DNA from: Candidatus Melainabacteria bacterium GWF2_37_15
GTDB lineage: Bacteria; Cyanobacteriota; Vampirovibrionia; Gastranaerophilales; UBA9971
Assembly: GCA_001784565.1 (NCBI GenBank)
Contig: MFRL01000010.1
Location: 9,276-65,524, forward strand
Direction of reading: 5' to 3'
Length of the DNA stretch: 56,249 nt
Shown here one piece after another: positions 17,991-27,431 of this stretch. Position 1 is the stretch's first letter. The number at the start of each line of letters is the position of its first letter. Made by a program: the position numbers and the translations under genes. The notes beneath the pieces were generated by a model. That model searched no databases and was not told the DNA's origin. It saw only the letters and a program-made list of their open reading frames with translations.

Positions 17991-18507
17991 AGAAATAGAA
18001 AAAAGAATATACGAACTGGAAAAAAAACTGAAAATAGTGGATCCTTACAGTTTAGAGAAATGGGAACGTATTCAATTGTATGCTTTTAGCCGGGCATTAC
18101 AGGAAATATCAAAAGAAGAATATAAATTGCTGGAATTGCCTGATTACCTTAAATTTGCTGAGAAAATTTATGAAAGACTTGCGAAGTATTATATTGAAGA
18201 ACATAGAAAGCAGGAAAGATGGCGCAAAGAGGATGAGGAATACAGGGAAAAAGAAAGACAGCGCCGGGAAATAAGAAAACAGAGGAAACTGGAAGAATTA
18301 AAAAAGAAGGAAGAAGAAAAACTGCGAAAGCAGGAAGAATTTAACCGTCATTGCGAGCGCAGCAAAGGATCTCATCGTCATGTTGAGCGAAGCGAAACAT
18401 CTAGAGATTCTTCGGCTTTGCCTCAGAATGACGTGAAGGAGAATCCCAGCCCCCCACGCAAATCCATCCTATTTCCAGACAGAATCAACTGGGATGAATA
18501 TGGTTAA
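17974..18507 (+). CDS. Coiled-coil protein with in-frame repeat insertion
   Basis: A 177-residue highly charged protein, coiled coil from about residue 5 to 120 (many E, K, R, such as RWRKEDEEYREKERQRREIR). The ATG at 17974 is chosen because AGGA lies a suitable distance before it; an upstream ATG at 17920 would read deep into the preceding gene. It overlaps the HTH gene by 17 bases, so the two are an operon. Residues from about 125 to 153 (HCERSKGSHRHVERSETSRD and onward) are the translation of the genomic repeat at 18346-18433, which was accepted without breaking the frame. The real C-terminus (SILFPDRINWDEYG) follows. Confidence 0.7.
   Translation: MKSEFKEIEKRIYELEKKLKIVDPYSLEKWERIQLYAFSRALQEISKEEYKLLELPDYLKFAEKIYERLAKYYIEEHRKQERWRKEDEEYREKERQRREIRKQRKLEELKKKEEEKLRKQEEFNRHCERSKGSHRHVERSETSRDSSALPQNDVKENPSPPRKSILFPDRINWDEYG
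18346..18433 (+). repeat. Tandem CGTCATTGCGAG-type repeats inside a gene
   Basis: Two repeat units lie end to end in coding sequence: CGTCATTGCGAGCGCAGC followed by AAAGGATCTC, then CGTCATGTTGAGCGAAGC, ending in the reverse arm CAGAATGACG. These arms resemble those of the intergenic elements at 301-452, 23795-23943 and 32788-32880. The unit length keeps the frame open in the host gene. Confidence 0.8.
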
Positions 18508-18522
18508 TACTTATTTCTAACC

Positions 18523-20244
18523 TTAATTCCTGAATATTCGAGTATTAAGGGCTTCAATAAAATCCTCATCTAAATGCGCATTGTCAAAAATAACAACTCC
18601 GGCCGCACCAGCAGTTCTAATTGCTACTATCTGGCTTAAAAGGTTTGTAGGTGTCCCGGCAGTAAATGGCTCAAATAAACCCGGATATATCTTTACATTG
18701 TTGCACGTAATGCTCGCTATTTCATTAACTGACTTCTCCGCCCTGACATCATCACTACTCATTATCAAGGGGGTGAATGCATCTATATAACAGTTCTGTG
18801 CCCATTCCTTCCAGTTTTGTAGCTTGGCAATAGGTGTTTCTTCAATATTAGGAAATATAACAGCGGAAATAGTTATATCCTTTTTACCAACAACCTGTCT
18901 TAATTGGGATACAAGCTCGGTGACCTTTTTTTGCCGGTATTCTATCCACGCTGGCCATAAGCAGTGGCCTTCATTTATGTGTAACGGGTCTTTTCCTGTT
19001 AGTTTATTGAATTCGTCCCTTGCATACTTGGAATATCCCCATGTGGATTCAATATAACCGGGTACATCAGGTGTTAAACTTTTTGGATAGCGCACATAAT
19101 CTATATTTAGACCATCCACGTCATAATTAGAGGTTATTTCAGTTATTAAAGAAAGTAAGAACTGTCTAACCAGATGATTTGCCGGGTCAAGAAAATACCC
19201 GTTATGCTCGGATCCCGATGGCATTGGCACATCTTCCATTGCATTCCTTCTCTGGACATTTGCCCACTCAGGATATACAAAAAGTATGTGACCTGGCGTC
19301 TTCTTTACATCGTCATTTCCTGCATAAAATGCCTGGAACCACACGTGAACTTTCATATTCCTTTTATGCGCTTGATTAATCCACTCTTTTAGCGGATCCC
19401 AGCCCTGAAATTCAGCTCGTTGAAGTGTCAGGCTGTACGTGGTCATAGTACTGCTTGGAAATATGGTATATCCTTGATAATATGTTTCGAGAAAAATGTT
19501 ATCTATTCCTGTTCTTTTAAGTTTATCAAGGGTTTGTATTATTTCAGCTGTGTTTTTTTCAACCGGCCTTAGCCATACACCATGGAATTCATCTCGATAT
19601 GCAGGTATAGCATAATAAAAAGCCTTCTGTGAAAACAAAAGTGACGAGTTAATTTCATCCATAGCTTGCTTGTAGTTGCCCTGAGAAAGGTAGTATTTCG
19701 CGTTCTGAAAATTCCCCAGAGAGGAAGTATAATAGTTCTGCGCAGAAGTGTATTCGTAGCCGGGCAGGTTTCTTTTATAATGCAGTATTACTTTCTGAAC
19801 TTCATTAAGCCTGTGTTCAGCTTTATATAAGTAACTTTCAGGCGTTATAACGCTTTCTATTACTTTTCGAGCAGGATCAATTTTTACAAATGCTCCTTCT
19901 ATCAGATTCTGGTTTATCCATGTTTTCGCACGGCCATGCCCGCTAATAATGTAGCCATCCACCGGTATAAAAGAATTTGCCCCGTTAAAACCAAAAACTC
20001 TGCCATTTCTGACTGCAGCTTCCCGTCCAAATTCATTTGTACCGGTATAACTGCCATACTCAGGCGTATAAATTATTAGCTGGTTCGCGCCCCTGTAGCC
20101 CGGAAATTGAATACCCGGCTTGTTGCTAAGAGGAGTAGGGTTAACTGCGCTTATCTGATAAGTAGAAATCCTTGTGAATTGGTTATCTTCAGCAAGGACT
20201 CTACAACTAATTAATAAAAGGAAAATTAGTAACAGTTTTCTCAT
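18523..20244 (-). CDS. Secreted GHL10-family glycosyl hydrolase
   Basis: A 573-residue protein with a signal peptide (MRKLLLIFLLLISCRVLA). An N-terminal beta domain (about 40-135, GRVFGFNGANSFIPVDGYII) is followed by a TIM-barrel glycosidase of the GHL10/DUF187 type (about 215-560): EFHGVWLRPVEKNTAEII, then IDNIFLETYYQGYTIFPSS, MKVHVWFQAFYAG, DVDGLNIDYVRYP with acidic residues at the strand ends. The family is thought to cleave peptidoglycan or related glycans outside the cytoplasm. Its ATG overlaps the stop of the parvulin gene as ATGA (20241-20244), so the two are translationally coupled. Confidence 0.85.
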   Translation of the reverse strand: MRKLLLIFLLLISCRVLAEDNQFTRISTYQISAVNPTPLSNKPGIQFPGYRGANQLIIYTPEYGSYTGTNEFGREAAVRNGRVFGFNGANSFIPVDGYIISGHGRAKTWINQNLIEGAFVKIDPARKVIESVITPESYLYKAEHRLNEVQKVILHYKRNLPGYEYTSAQNYYTSSLGNFQNAKYYLSQGNYKQAMDEINSSLLFSQKAFYYAIPAYRDEFHGVWLRPVEKNTAEIIQTLDKLKRTGIDNIFLETYYQGYTIFPSSTMTTYSLTLQRAEFQGWDPLKEWINQAHKRNMKVHVWFQAFYAGNDDVKKTPGHILFVYPEWANVQRRNAMEDVPMPSGSEHNGYFLDPANHLVRQFLLSLITEITSNYDVDGLNIDYVRYPKSLTPDVPGYIESTWGYSKYARDEFNKLTGKDPLHINEGHCLWPAWIEYRQKKVTELVSQLRQVVGKKDITISAVIFPNIEETPIAKLQNWKEWAQNCYIDAFTPLIMSSDDVRAEKSVNEIASITCNNVKIYPGLFEPFTAGTPTNLLSQIVAIRTAGAAGVVIFDNAHLDEDFIEALNTRIFRN

Positions 20245-21416
20245 TCAGTTTTATCTTGCTCTTTAGGCTTTTCTGCTACAGGTTTTGTGCTTTGTTGTGC
20301 AGGTGCACTGTTTTTATTCATTTCCTGTAAAGCTTTTAGTTCTTTTTGTATCCTGTCAGGATTATACGATTCATTCAGATAAACTATACTAGCCGATTGT
20401 CTGGATGTTTCGATTAATGTTCTGAGAGCATCCATTTTTTTCTTGGATTCCAGATATTTTTTAATATGGACTGCTACTTCATCAAGTGGAGTGGCTCCAG
20501 CTTCTTTTCTGTCTATTACTTTAATAATATGGTAACCGAATTCTGTTTTTACAACATCACTTATTTGCCCCGGTTTTGTGGCAAACGCTACTTTGGAAAA
20601 GTCCGGCACCATTTCTTCCTTGGGGAAAAATCCAAGGTCTCCGCCTTTTGAGGCAGTAGACGTGTCTTCAGAATATTTCTTGGCTAATTCCTCAAACTTA
20701 GCAGGGTCTTTTTTAGCTTGCTGAAGTATATCCTGAGCTTTAGCCTGTTTCTCTTTTAATTTTTCCTGTACTTTTTTGTTTAAGTCATCTTCTGATAAAT
20801 TGGCGGTTGCATTTTCATTTTTTACCGCATCTTTAAGATCAGCTTCCGATGCGCTTATAAGTATATGAGCTGCTCTTACCTGTTCTCCATGTTTAAAGTG
20901 TGCTTCTTTATTTTCTTCATAGAATTTTTTAACTTCTTCGTCGCTTGCTCCATTATTTCCAACAATATTTTCCACAAGTTTTTGCTTTAAAAGATCAAGT
21001 TTTACATTATCTCTAAAAGTGTCTTCATCCAGTTTGCTGAGGGCAAGTATAGATTCAAACTTTTCCTGGCCTCCAATTTTAGTGATTATATCTTTTACTG
21101 CAGTATCAATATCTTTATTGGTGATTTTGAGTTTTCTTTGATCTGCTTCGTACTTGATTAATTCCATCAGAATCAGGGTATTAACTGTACTGTTCTTATT
21201 TATCAATAATAGAAATTTATTTTGCGGATTTTTAGCATCGAGTTCTCTTCCCTGAAGCATAGCATTGGTGCTTTGTTTAAATACTTTTTGGAACATATTC
21301 TCGGTTATTACGCGGCCATTCACCTTCATAATAGGAGAACTGGTGTCAAATTTTTTAATACATCCTCCCAGCAGCATTAAACTTAATGCCAGGAAACCCA
21401 GTGTTAGTTTTTTCAT
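20241..21416 (-). CDS. Parvulin-type peptidyl-prolyl isomerase lipoprotein (PrsA/SurA-like)
   Basis: A 391-residue extracytoplasmic foldase. It has a lipoprotein signal (LALSLMLLGGC, modified cysteine at residue 19), a SurA-like N-terminal helical domain (about 40-165), and a PpiC rotamase domain at about 175-315 (RAAHILISASE, DTSTASKGGDLGFF, VKTEFGYHIIKVIDR). The tail is proline/lysine-rich. The ATG at 21416 follows GGGAGG; a TTG at 21428 is rejected because the ribosome site would fall inside it. It is coupled through ATGA to the GHL10 glycosidase, which it may help fold. Confidence 0.9.
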   Translation of the reverse strand: MKKLTLGFLALSLMLLGGCIKKFDTSSPIMKVNGRVITENMFQKVFKQSTNAMLQGRELDAKNPQNKFLLLINKNSTVNTLILMELIKYEADQRKLKITNKDIDTAVKDIITKIGGQEKFESILALSKLDEDTFRDNVKLDLLKQKLVENIVGNNGASDEEVKKFYEENKEAHFKHGEQVRAAHILISASEADLKDAVKNENATANLSEDDLNKKVQEKLKEKQAKAQDILQQAKKDPAKFEELAKKYSEDTSTASKGGDLGFFPKEEMVPDFSKVAFATKPGQISDVVKTEFGYHIIKVIDRKEAGATPLDEVAVHIKKYLESKKKMDALRTLIETSRQSASIVYLNESYNPDRIQKELKALQEMNKNSAPAQQSTKPVAEKPKEQDKTE

Positions 21417-21491
21417 ATTGCCTCCCAATTTTTATACATACGATTGTGCGATATTTATGTTACAGAGTAATTATACTATAGTATTTTTTAT

Positions 21492-22310
21492 ATGGAAAAA
21501 GATTTTCGTTACATTTTAAAAATTCAATACCTCGGAACTGCATTTTCTGGAAGTCAGGTACAGCCTGCTCAACGGACGATTCAGTCTGAAATTGAACATG
21601 CAATAAATATCTTAACCAAAGAAAATAATAAAACTGTTTTTTCAGGAAGAACAGATGCTGGTGTGCATGCATTAGGCCAGGTCGTACATTTTGATACAGG
21701 GCATGAACTAGATAAAAGAAAGTTTGTGTATTCATTAAACGCGCTCCTGCCTGATCAAATCAGCGTAAAGGGGTTTGCACAAGTTGATAAATTCTTCCAT
21801 AGTCAGAGAAGCGCACGCTATAGATGGTATCGTTATATTATTAACAATACCCCGCATAAATCTATCTTGTTAAAAGACATAAGTTTACATATTCTGGAAA
21901 AATTAAATGTTGAAGAAATGCGCAGCGCATTGTGTTATCTCAATGGCTACCACGATTTCAGCAGTTTTAAAAGTTCCAATACAGATAATCCTGCAACACA
22001 CTGCAACATTTTGTATAGTTCATGTAGAAATTTTTCAGGTATTATATATTTAGATTTGATTGCAAATCGATTTTTGTATAATATGGTTAGAACAATCACG
22101 GGCACACTTATCGAAATAGGAAGGTGCAAGTATACGGCGGAACATATGGCAGACGTGCTGGAAGCTAAAAACCGCAAGTGTGCTGGTCCCACCGCAGATG
22201 CCCGAGGCTTAACACTAGTGAGTGTTGGTTACGATGAAAGGTACAATCTAAAGGAAATAATGAATACGGAGGCAATAAATGAACAAAACTTACTCTGCAA
22301 AGCCTCATGA
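21492..22310 (+). CDS. truA: tRNA pseudouridine synthase A
   Basis: A 272-residue enzyme making pseudouridine at tRNA positions 38-40. The catalytic aspartate is in [19 protein letters not shown] (near residue 55), with downstream [31 protein letters not shown] and a terminal LTLVSVGYD. The leader is short (TATACT at 21472, ATG at 21492) and has no ribosome site. Its last 32 bases overlap rplM. The truA-rplM-rpsI order matches cyanobacteria. Confidence 0.95.
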   Translation: MEKDFRYILKIQYLGTAFSGSQVQPAQRTIQSEIEHAINILTKENNKTVFSGRTDAGVHALGQVVHFDTGHELDKRKFVYSLNALLPDQISVKGFAQVDKFFHSQRSARYRWYRYIINNTPHKSILLKDISLHILEKLNVEEMRSALCYLNGYHDFSSFKSSNTDNPATHCNILYSSCRNFSGIIYLDLIANRFLYNMVRTITGTLIEIGRCKYTAEHMADVLEAKNRKCAGPTADARGLTLVSVGYDERYNLKEIMNTEAINEQNLLCKAS

Positions 22311-22725
22311 GGTAGAACAGAAATGGCATATTATAGATGCCACAGACAGGGAACTGGGAAGACTGGCTTCTTTGATCGCAAACATTCTACGGGGCAAGCA
22401 CAAACCAGAATACACACCTCATGTCGATATGGGTGATTTTGTAATTGTTACTAACGTTGAAAAAATTAAAGTAACAGGTAAAAAAGAAACTGATAAAGTT
22501 TATTATCATCATACTGGATACCCGGGAGGATTAAAGTCAATTAACTTCAGGGATATGATGCAGAAACATCCTACACGCGCTTTAGAAAAAGCAGTAAAAG
22601 GCATGCTCCCTCATAGTACATTAGGAGCAACACAGTTTAACAAGATGAAAATTTATGTTGGATCAGAACATCCGCATGCAGCTCAAAAACCAGTTGAATG
22701 GAAAAACCTGGAGGTAATTAAATAA
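22279..22725 (+). CDS. rplM: 50S ribosomal protein L13
   Basis: A 148-residue protein of the 50S early assembly set, with [22 protein letters not shown] and the [20 protein letters not shown] block typical of L13, then [12 protein letters not shown] and the late [10 protein letters not shown] strong GGAGG sits seven bases before the ATG, inside the end of truA. The stop overlaps the rpsI start as TAATG (22723-22727). Confidence 0.97.
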   Translation: MNKTYSAKPHEVEQKWHIIDATDRELGRLASLIANILRGKHKPEYTPHVDMGDFVIVTNVEKIKVTGKKETDKVYYHHTGYPGGLKSINFRDMMQKHPTRALEKAVKGMLPHSTLGATQFNKMKIYVGSEHPHAAQKPVEWKNLEVIK

Positions 22726-23120
22726 TGACAACGAAAGAATATAGAGGAACAGGACGCAGAAAGACCGCTATAGCTAGGGTAAAGCTTGTACCGGGTAAAG
22801 GAAAACTTATTATAAATAATAGAACCGGTAAAGATTATTTTGGTAATTTACCTACTATGGAAATGACTGTTTACAGACCGCTTGTTCTGACACAGAAAGA
22901 AAAAGAGTATGACATAAAAGTCAGTGTTATAGGTGGTGGAATCAGCGCACAGGCTGGCGCTATAAAACACGGTGTAGCAAGAGCTCTTGTTCTTATGAAC
23001 GAGGAAAACAGAGAAGTTCTACGTACTGAAGGGCTTCTTACAAGAGACCCAAGAGTAAAAGAACGTAAAAAATACGGACAAAAAAGAGCAAGGAAGAGAT
23101 TCCAGTTCTCAAAACGTTAG
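22725..23120 (+). CDS. rpsI: 30S ribosomal protein S9
   Basis: A 131-residue protein. YRGTGRRKTAIARVKLVPG at the start, GGGISAQAGAIKHGVARAL in the middle and the C-terminal tail KYGQKRARKRFQFSKR, which reaches toward the P-site tRNA, are all conserved in S9. It is last in the truA-rplM-rpsI operon and begins by a one-base TAATG overlap with rplM. A hairpin follows at 23152. Confidence 0.97.
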   Translation: MTTKEYRGTGRRKTAIARVKLVPGKGKLIINNRTGKDYFGNLPTMEMTVYRPLVLTQKEKEYDIKVSVIGGGISAQAGAIKHGVARALVLMNEENREVLRTEGLLTRDPRVKERKKYGQKRARKRFQFSKR

Positions 23121-23144
23121 TATTTATCTTTATCTATATTTATA

Positions 23145-23180
23145 AAAAAAGCCCCCTGTTAATTGCAGGGGGTAATTCTT
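23145..23180. terminator. Bidirectional intrinsic terminator
   Basis: CCCCCTG (23152-23158) pairs with CAGGGGG (23166-23172) around a 7-base loop. On the minus strand the stem is followed by CTTTTTTTATA, a strong U-tract, so it ends the minus-strand gene at 23228; on the plus strand it can also end rpsI (TAATTCTTT follows). Confidence 0.8.
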
Positions 23181-23227
23181 TAGAGGAGGGATCAGTAAAT
23201 GGATAAAGTGGATGTTTAGGGAAAATC

Positions 23228-23656
23228 TTATGAATGTGAGAATGTTTTGTATTCTTTTTCAATGTTCTTGAAAAGAAGTTTATCAACAGCTTCTACTTCT
23301 GTTTTAGCTGATTCGAGTAATACTTTTAGTCCTTCTGCATCCATTTCCAGCTGTTGATCCAAAGCATGGAGGACAGCAGTTTGTTCTTCATAGCTACCTG
23401 TTGGTACGGGATCTTGTTGTATAGGAACGCCGCCAACAGGATTGGTGAATCCTGGGAGTGCGCCCGGGGTCTGTCCATCATATAATTCAGAATAATCGTC
23501 TGTATCAAATACGTTATTGGATTGTTGGGATGCTATTTGCATTGATTGATCAAGTAAAGCTTTTCTTCTATTGAATATTAGTGTAAGTTTGTATTCAATA
23601 TCAGATTGATGTGCTTTAAGAAACAATAATCTAAATTTGTTTGCTGCAATACCCAT
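23228..23656 (-). CDS. Conserved small helical protein (LFLKAHQSDIEYKL type)
   Basis: A 142-residue protein with no signal peptide. The N-terminus has the pattern AANKFRLLFLKAHQSDIEYK followed by a basic helix and a Q/S-rich turn, and the end is a helix rich in E, K and D (LLESAKTEVEAVDKLLFKNI). From memory this pattern recurs in several paralogous, non-enzymatic proteins of gut Melainabacteria ('L-x-x-A-R-K-S-D-x-E'), but the function is not known to me; the central GGVPIQQDPVPTG segment looks flexible. Upstream is a shared promoter-like motif (23733-23757); downstream is the terminator at 23145-23180. Confidence 0.65.
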   Translation of the reverse strand: MGIAANKFRLLFLKAHQSDIEYKLTLIFNRRKALLDQSMQIASQQSNNVFDTDDYSELYDGQTPGALPGFTNPVGGVPIQQDPVPTGSYEEQTAVLHALDQQLEMDAEGLKVLLESAKTEVEAVDKLLFKNIEKEYKTFSHS

Positions 23657-23732
23657 AAAACTTTCCTATCCTCACTTACTTACCATTCACTTTTCACCTT
23701 ACATTTATATAAAAACAAAAGATATTTACAAA

Positions 23733-23757
23733 TTACATAAAAAGTATATACTGTTAC
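23733..23757 (-). promoter_or_regulatory. TATATACTTTTTAT promoter-like motif, copy 1
   Basis: On the minus strand it reads AACAGTATATACTTTTTATG followed by TAA, 77-100 bases before the 23656 start. The same motif with few changes lies upstream of 44182-45354 (45388-45413) and, in the matching orientation, upstream of the RHH gene (35918-35940). This is visible sequence similarity; a shared regulator or sigma factor is inferred. Confidence 0.45.
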
Positions 23758-23794
23758 AATTGTTTACAATTAAAAGCGTCGATGTCACAATACA

Positions 23795-23943
23795 GTCATT
23801 GCGAGCCATAGATGTCGGACTATAAGCTGATATATTACTTGCGAAGCAATCTTCCTAGCCCTATATAAGCTTTTATTCAGCATGGAAGATTGCTTCGGAA
23901 CTACCTTGCTATCTTCATGTTGGCCTTGATGCCTCGCAATGAC
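23795..23943. repeat. 150-bp nested palindromic repeat, copy B
   Basis: Same architecture as 301-452: outer arms GTCATTGCGAG and CTCGCAATGAC; inner arms GAAGCAATCTTCC and GGAAGATTGCTTC; also shared CTACCTTGCT near the right inner arm. The arms are conserved between the two copies while the loop sequences differ, as expected when the fold is what matters. It lies between the 23228-23656 gene and mfd. Confidence 0.85.
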
Positions 23944-24004
23944 AATATGGGGCAGGGTTGATGCGTTGTAGTTACACTATTTCCAATCATGCTAAAATTT
24001 ATTG

Positions 24005-27000
24005 ATGCTGGATAGCGTAATAACACAACACTATAAATTTCAAAAACTCCTGAAATATCTTGAAAATAACAGAACAATGCATTTGACAGGCTTAACAGGA
24101 GCGGCGAGGAGCTTTTTTGTCTCAAAATTGATAAAAAATGTAAAACGCCCTATATTACTTGTTACGCCTGACATTTCAACCGCTCTTAAATATACCAGAG
24201 AAATCAGAATTTTTTCCGGCAAAAAAACAAGCTTTCTTCCATCCCAGGAAGCCTCACCCTATGAACAGGTGTATTCTGACCCGGAAATAACAAAACAACA
24301 GCTAACAATACTGAAAGAACAGCCTGAAATTATTGTTACACCAGCTAAAAACCTGCTAAACACCTATTTGCCAAAACAAAAATCAAAAGATTATTCTGTA
24401 AAGCTAGGCCTAAAAACGAAAGCTGACCCGTTTGATACAGCCCAAAAACTGACAGAAATCGGGTACAAAAGGGTAACAACCGTTATAGATCCGGGTGAAT
24501 TCAGCCTGCGGGGTGATATTCTTGATATTTACCCTATATCAGGCGAGCCGGTCAGGTCAGAGTTTTTTTGCGATGAGGTTGAGAGTCTGAGGGTTTTTAA
24601 TATAGATTCCCAGCGATCAATCAGGAAAATAAGCAGCATTATTATTGAACCACGCTACAAAATTGTTATTAATAATGAAGAAAAAGAGAGTTTATTAAAA
24701 AAACTATCTCAAATGCCTTCCTCTCCTCACTTAGAGAATTTTATGGCTCGGTTTGAGGCAGATACATACACGGAAGGCATAGAATACCTCGCTCCGCTCC
24801 TGAGCGATACTTTTAGCAATATTTTTAACTATTTACAAAAAAACACGCTGGTTTTTATGCATGAATCTGCTGAAATCCAGCAAAGGCTGCATATTCAGGA
24901 TGAAAAGTACATTTATGAATACGAAAAGAACATAAATGAGGGCTTATCGCCCGAACTTCCATATTTATTGCACCTAAAGCCTGATGAAGTTATTGAAAAG
25001 ATGAATAAATACCCGGCTTTGCGGCTTGACAGCTTTATAGGCGATGAAGCGGAGATTATCGAGGAAGTGCCTAGCCAGCTCCCGCCAAAATTCCTCGCTG
25101 ATATGTATAGAGCCTGCGAATACATAACAAATCTTAAAAGACAGGATTACAGCGTTTTTGTCGATACAGAATATCCTGAACGAGTTGAAGCAGCCTTGAA
25201 AGAAATGGAATGCAACTGCCCTGTTATCCATAAAGGCTTTGAGGAAGGGTTTTTGCTGCCTGAAATGAATTTGGCTATTATTACTGACGCTGAACTTTTT
25301 AATAAACGAGCTAAAAAAGCCACGTTAGGAAAGAGAATCTCCAAAAAAGAAAGCCTGGATTACCTTGTGTCTGTGAATGACTTGAAAGAAGGCGACTTTG
25401 TAGTGCATTCCCGCCATGGCATCGGCAAATTTATTGGTATGACCAAGCAGGCAATCGACGGCCAGGAAAAAGACTATTTAACAATTGAGTACTCAAACGC
25501 AGACAAGCTGCACATGCCAGCAGAGCAAATCAACCTGCTTTCCCGGTATAGAGGCTCAGGCACTTTGCCCAAACTCTCTAAAATGGGCGGTATTGAGTGG
25601 TCAAACATAAAAAGCAGGGTTAAAAAAGGTATAGCAGATATTGCAGAAGAACTAATTAAACTGTATGCCCGACGAGCAAGAGTCAAAGGGTTTGCTTTCG
25701 AACCTGATAGCGCCTGGCAGATGGAAATGGAGAACGCATTCCCCTACACGGAAACACCTGATCAAATGCAGGCCATTATTGATATAAAAGCGGACATGGA
25801 ATCAGAAAAAGTGCTTGATAGGTTAGTTTGCGGGGATGTAGGGTTTGGTAAAACAGAGGTCGCATTAAGAGCAGTTTTTAAGGCAATTCTTTCAGGCAAG
25901 CAGGCTGCGATTTTAGCGCCCACGACCATACTTGCACACCAGCATTTCCTTACTTTTCAGGAAAGATTTAAGCCTTATCCTGTAAAAATAGAACTATTGT
26001 CACGTTTTAGAACCCCCAAACAGCAGAAAGAAACCATAAATAAATTGCTTACTGGTGATTGTGACCTTGTAATAGGCACACACAGGCTTTTACAGAAGGA
26101 CGTTCAGTTTAAAAATCCGGGGTTACTCGTAATAGACGAGGAACACAGGTTTGGAGTATCGCATAAGGAGAAAATAAAGCAGATTAAGTCGGAAATTGAT
26201 GTTTTAACTCTCACCGCAACGCCAATTCCCCGCACGTTAAATATGGCTTTGTCTGGCCTGCGGGATATGAGCTTAATCAATACTCCGCCGGTGAACAGGG
26301 CGCCTATAAAAACTTATGTTGGCCCGCATAATGAATCCCTTATCCGAACAGCAATTGCGCATGAACTGGAAAGAGAAGGCCAGGTTTATTTCCTGCATAA
26401 CCGTGTGGAATCAATTTACAGGGTAGCTGATGAACTTAAACAGCTCGTACCCGAAGCAAGAATAACAGTTGGCCATGGCCAAATGAAGGAGCGGGAACTC
26501 GAAAAGGTAATGTATGATTTTTCAGCAAACGAGTATGATATTCTTGTATGTACTACCATAATTGAGTCAGGTCTTGATATTCCAAATGTGAACACCATTA
26601 TAATTGATGATGCGGATAAATTTGGACTCGCCCAGCTTTACCAGATACGGGGAAGGGTTGGAAGGAGCGAGAGACAGGCTTATGCTTATTGTCTTTACAG
26701 ACCTAATAAACTGCTCACTCCAGAAGCTAAAGACAGGCTAAAAGCAATAAAAGATTTTACCACGCTTGGCAGCGGATACCAGATAGCTTTAAGAGACCTT
26801 GAAATAAGGGGCGTCGGCAACATACTCGGTCCTCAGCAACACGGACATATGCTGGCAGTTGGTTTTTACCTGTATTGTTCGCTTTTGGATGAAACAATCC
26901 AGGAATTAAAAGGTGAAAAAGTCCAGAAATGCGAGCCCACTATCGTTGATATAAACATAACCGCCTTTATCCCTGATGAATGGGTAGGCGATAAAGAGCA

Positions 27001-27421
27001 GAAAATGATTGAATATAAGCGCCTGGCTGATGTATCCAGCCGCAGGGAACTGGAAATATTGAGAGATGAGTGGACAGATAGATTCGGCGGCATACCAGCC
27101 GAAGTGGAACGCCTTATAAGAATTATTAACCTGAGACTTCTGGCTACAGAAATAGGCATAAACCTTGTCAGGGAAACAGGCGATGACATCAGGATATTTT
27201 CTGATTACACTACAGCAGAATTTAATATGTTAAAGCGTACTCTGGATTCTAAGATTTCTTCAAAAATGCGATGGGCCAAAACCCCGTTAAAGTCTGAAAA
27301 TGGCAGCTCGGTAATTATCATAAACAGCCTATACCTGGTTAATGACGAAAAACTAAATTTACTGGAAGATATTTTCACCGCAGCGGGAAATTTTAGTGTA
27401 AAATTAGATGAAACTTGTTAA
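24005..27421 (+). CDS. mfd: Transcription-repair coupling factor
   Basis: A 1138-residue Mfd that releases stalled RNA polymerase and recruits UvrA. The N-terminal UvrB-like module is followed by the RNA-polymerase-interacting CarD-like domain (KEGDFVVHSRHGIGKFIGM, near 460) and the helicase core with Walker A GDVGFGKTEVALRA, DEEHRFGV, LTATPIPRTLNMALSG and QIRGRVGRSERQAYAY. The TRCF C-terminal domain is present. The ATG at 24005 is preferred to the TTG three bases upstream; a TAAAAT at 23993 places the message start close to the ATG and there is no ribosome site. The AGGAG for the next small gene overlaps its stop. Confidence 0.96.
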   Translation: MLDSVITQHYKFQKLLKYLENNRTMHLTGLTGAARSFFVSKLIKNVKRPILLVTPDISTALKYTREIRIFSGKKTSFLPSQEASPYEQVYSDPEITKQQLTILKEQPEIIVTPAKNLLNTYLPKQKSKDYSVKLGLKTKADPFDTAQKLTEIGYKRVTTVIDPGEFSLRGDILDIYPISGEPVRSEFFCDEVESLRVFNIDSQRSIRKISSIIIEPRYKIVINNEEKESLLKKLSQMPSSPHLENFMARFEADTYTEGIEYLAPLLSDTFSNIFNYLQKNTLVFMHESAEIQQRLHIQDEKYIYEYEKNINEGLSPELPYLLHLKPDEVIEKMNKYPALRLDSFIGDEAEIIEEVPSQLPPKFLADMYRACEYITNLKRQDYSVFVDTEYPERVEAALKEMECNCPVIHKGFEEGFLLPEMNLAIITDAELFNKRAKKATLGKRISKKESLDYLVSVNDLKEGDFVVHSRHGIGKFIGMTKQAIDGQEKDYLTIEYSNADKLHMPAEQINLLSRYRGSGTLPKLSKMGGIEWSNIKSRVKKGIADIAEELIKLYARRARVKGFAFEPDSAWQMEMENAFPYTETPDQMQAIIDIKADMESEKVLDRLVCGDVGFGKTEVALRAVFKAILSGKQAAILAPTTILAHQHFLTFQERFKPYPVKIELLSRFRTPKQQKETINKLLTGDCDLVIGTHRLLQKDVQFKNPGLLVIDEEHRFGVSHKEKIKQIKSEIDVLTLTATPIPRTLNMALSGLRDMSLINTPPVNRAPIKTYVGPHNESLIRTAIAHELEREGQVYFLHNRVESIYRVADELKQLVPEARITVGHGQMKERELEKVMYDFSANEYDILVCTTIIESGLDIPNVNTIIIDDADKFGLAQLYQIRGRVGRSERQAYAYCLYRPNKLLTPEAKDRLKAIKDFTTLGSGYQIALRDLEIRGVGNILGPQQHGHMLAVGFYLYCSLLDETIQELKGEKVQKCEPTIVDINITAFIPDEWVGDKEQKMIEYKRLADVSSRRELEILRDEWTDRFGGIPAEVERLIRIINLRLLATEIGINLVRETGDDIRIFSDYTTAEFNMLKRTLDSKISSKMRWAKTPLKSENGSSVIIINSLYLVNDEKLNLLEDIFTAAGNFSVKLDETC

Positions 27422-27431
27422 GGAGATTGCT

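Noticed and set aside
21417-21428. TTG start for the parvulin lipoprotein
   Set aside because: The GGGAGG site lies after the TTG and before the ATG at 21416, which gives a standard lipoprotein signal.
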